Positions 62,261 through 64,000 of a DNA stretch of 64,000 nucleotides are shown here, piece after piece. This stretch comes from Hyunsoonleella pacifica (GTDB taxonomy: Bacteria; Bacteroidota; Bacteroidia; Flavobacteriales; Flavobacteriaceae). The number at the start of each line of letters is the position of its first letter. The first letter of the stretch is position 1. The notes under the pieces are model-generated. The model saw nothing but the letters and a program-made list of their open reading frames with translations, made no database searches and had not been told where the DNA came from. The stretch is taken from NCBI RefSeq assembly GCF_004310335.1, contig NZ_SIRS01000001.1, forward strand, positions 1 through 64,000. Direction: 5' to 3'. The translations under genes and the position numbers were made by a program.

Positions 62261-62267
62261 AATGATA

Positions 62268-63089
62268 TTACCCATTTGCTTTTGCTTTTTTACGTTGATT
62301 TTTTACAACAACTTTAGAAATATAGATACTTATTTGATAAAGAATTAGAATAGGAATGGCAACAATAACTTGACTTGCGATATCTGGAGGTGTTATAATT
62401 GCTGCTAAAATTAGTACTACTACTAAAGCATATTTTCTATAGGTCTTTAAAATTTCAGGGGTTACAATGCCAACTTTTGTTAGGAAATATATGATAATTG
62501 GTAGTTCGAATATTAATCCTGATGCTAATACGGAGGCACGAATGAGACCTATGTAGCTATTTAAATCAAAATCGTTATGTACTTTATCTGTAACGGAGTA
62601 TGTGCCTAAAAAGTTTATGGATAGTGGACAAATAATATAGTAACCAAACAGTACACCTATAAAGAATAATAATGATGAAATGATGATAAAACCTTTGGAG
62701 TGCTTACGTTCGTTATCATGCATGGCAGGACTTATAAACTTCCAAAGCTCATAAATAACATATGGAAAAGCGATAATGAAACCAAATGTTATAGAGGTCC
62801 AGATATGGGCAGAAAACTGACCAGCCATGGTTCTACTTTGTACTTCAAAATTGAAATTAGTATTACAAAAGCTATCAAAACCTAAGAGTTGAGATGTTTT
62901 ACAAAGCAAATCGTAGGTAAGAAAGTCTGACTTAGATGGTCCAAAAATTAAAGTATCAAAAATGAAACTTTTTAAAAGAAAGGCAACTGTAGCTGCTATC
63001 ATTACAGCTATTACACATCGTATTAAGTGCCATCGTAACTCTTCAAGATGATCTAAAAAAGACATCTCATTTACATCTTTCTTTGCCAT
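62268..63089 (-). CDS. tatC: Sec-independent protein translocase TatC
   Basis: 273 residues with six membrane helices, the core receptor of twin-arginine export. The N-terminal motif FLDHLEELRWHLIR and the periplasmic/cytosolic loop features (FGYYIICPLSINFLGTYS, FELPIIIYFLTKVGIVTPEILKTYRKYALV in parts, AIITPPDIASQ) are typical. An inserted periplasmic loop with two Cys (LLCKTSQLLGFDSFCNTNFN) is characteristic of Bacteroidota TatC. Its ATG overlaps the kdsD stop codon by one base, showing coupling. No tatA/B is visible here. Confidence 0.96.
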   Translation of the reverse strand: MAKKDVNEMSFLDHLEELRWHLIRCVIAVMIAATVAFLLKSFIFDTLIFGPSKSDFLTYDLLCKTSQLLGFDSFCNTNFNFEVQSRTMAGQFSAHIWTSITFGFIIAFPYVIYELWKFISPAMHDNERKHSKGFIIISSLLFFIGVLFGYYIICPLSINFLGTYSVTDKVHNDFDLNSYIGLIRASVLASGLIFELPIIIYFLTKVGIVTPEILKTYRKYALVVVLILAAIITPPDIASQVIVAIPILILYQISIYISKVVVKNQRKKAKANG

Positions 63090-64000
63090 TATATAATTCC
63101 TTCTTTTACGAGATCATGTAAATGAATAACGCCCTCATATTTCCCGTTGTCTTCAACTAGTAATTGTGTAATACCAAAGTCTTCCATAATTTCTTTGGCG
63201 TCAATAGCCATAGCATCAGAAGAAATACGTTTAGGATTTTTACTCATAATATCTTTAGCGGTTAGGGTAGCAAAATTATCAGTTTTACTTAGCATTCTAC
63301 GCAAATCACCATCAGTAATTACACCTACAATAGTATTGTTTTCAACTACAGCAGTAACACCTAGCAGTTTCTCTGAAATTTCTACAATCACATCCTTAAT
63401 ACTAGCATCAGTATTTACTTTTGGTTTTTGATTTACTGATGAAATATCATTAACCCTTAAGTATAGTTTTTTACCTAATGCTCCTCCGGGGTGGTATTTA
63501 GCAAAATCATTACTTGAAAATCCGCGTTTTTCGAGTAAACATACTGCAAGTGCATCTCCTGTAACAAGTTGGGCTGTTGTACTTGTTGTTGGAGCTAGAT
63601 TGTTAGGACAAGCCTCTTTTTCAACATAAGTATTTAAAACAAAATCAGCTTGTTGTCCTAGAAAAGATGCTTTGTTGCCAGTAATAGCTATCATTTTATT
63701 ATTAGCACTTTTTATAAGAGGTACTAAAACTTTAATTTCTGGTGTATTTCCACTTTTTGAGATGCAAATTACTACATCATCTTTTAAAATTAATCCTAAA
63801 TCGCCATGAATAGCATCTGCAGCATGCATAAAAATTGCTGGTGTACCTGTGGAATTTAAGGTAGCCACAATTTTACTGGCTATTATAGCACTTTTACCAA
63901 TACCAGTAATAACAACACGTCCTTTAGAGTTAAAAATGAGGTCTACTGCATCAGCAAAATTATCATCTATTAAAGTAGATAAATTTAAAATGGCCTTGGC
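63089..64000 (-). CDS. kdsD: Arabinose-5-phosphate isomerase KdsD/KpsF (5' partial)
   Basis: The frame is open to the right edge, so the first residues are missing; about 303 residues are visible of the usual ~320. A sugar-isomerase SIS domain (GRVVITGIGKSAIIASKI, SKSGNTPEIKVLVPLIK, KYHPGGALGKKL) is followed by two CBS domains (~190-300, GVITDGDLRRML and YEGVIHLHDLV). It converts ribulose-5-phosphate to arabinose-5-phosphate, the first step to Kdo for lipopolysaccharide. The frame continues upstream of an internal GTG at 63868, so that is not the start. It shares a one-base overlap with tatC. Confidence 0.94.
   Translation of the reverse strand, partial: AKAILNLSTLIDDNFADAVDLIFNSKGRVVITGIGKSAIIASKIVATLNSTGTPAIFMHAADAIHGDLGLILKDDVVICISKSGNTPEIKVLVPLIKSANNKMIAITGNKASFLGQQADFVLNTYVEKEACPNNLAPTTSTTAQLVTGDALAVCLLEKRGFSSNDFAKYHPGGALGKKLYLRVNDISSVNQKPKVNTDASIKDVIVEISEKLLGVTAVVENNTIVGVITDGDLRRMLSKTDNFATLTAKDIMSKNPKRISSDAMAIDAKEIMEDFGITQLLVEDNGKYEGVIHLHDLVKEGII

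Noticed and set aside
62040-62267. tRNA or small coding gene in the lptB-tatC gap
   Set aside because: No cloverleaf with anticodon and CCA-type acceptor could be drawn, and all frames are short.

Overview
This window comes from a low-GC member of the Bacteroidota, almost certainly a marine-type Flavobacteriaceae. The signs are a gliding-motility (type IX secretion, type B) C-terminal sorting domain, SprF/PorP-, PorE- and PorV-like proteins, a long SecA with a Bacteroidota-type insertion, DUF4105 and DUF2795 proteins, and promoters of the TAnnTTTG (-7) class. I cannot name the genus. No rRNA, tRNA, CRISPR array, transposase or phage gene was seen.

Positions 1-18722 hold mixed chromosomal genes. 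First comes a three-gene surface cassette (a secreted protein cut by the window edge, an SprF/PorP-like outer-membrane protein and a PorE-like OmpA protein). It is followed by idi and a 6-pyruvoyl-tetrahydropterin-synthase-like gene, a small helical protein, a DUF4369 lipoprotein, a DUF819 membrane protein, an AlkB-like dioxygenase, a VanX-type dipeptidase, secA, a DUF2795 protein, a PduO-type cobalamin adenosyltransferase, an OmpA-family outer-membrane protein, an O-methyltransferase-like gene and an ABC-F ATPase. The 426-base gap between the DUF819 and alkB genes appears to hold a small regulated transcript with its own promoter, upstream repeat array, folded core and terminator.

Positions 18890-55837 are one large cell-surface polysaccharide locus of 31 genes, all on the + strand. 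It opens with export and length control (Wza-like lipoprotein, Wzc-like tyrosine kinase, Wzm/Wzt ABC transporter with a pyruvyltransferase gene between its two subunits). Next come an asparagine-synthase-like amidotransferase, a methyltransferase and many glycosyltransferases. A nonulosonic acid module follows (cytidylyltransferase fused to a HAD phosphatase, plus a NeuB-type synthase), then a 4-amino-sugar module (WecE-like aminotransferase beside a hexapeptide acyltransferase). Two polyprenyl-phosphate-type GT2 enzymes, two multi-spanning membrane proteins resembling GT-C enzymes, an exostosin-like enzyme and an O-antigen ligase/polymerase-family protein are also present. The locus ends with the initiating polyprenyl-phosphate sugar-1-phosphate transferase. 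Having an ABC exporter, a polymerase/ligase-family protein and Wzc but no Wzx flippase is unusual.

Positions 55824-64000 return to housekeeping and envelope genes: a DUF4105 protein (a family linked to lipoprotein N-acylation), a PorV/PorQ-like protein, phosphatidylserine synthase, a DUF808 membrane protein, a GH5 cellulase-like lipoprotein, lptB, tatC and kdsD/kpsF (cut by the right edge). A structured element between lptB and tatC looks like a dispersed flavobacterial intergenic repeat.
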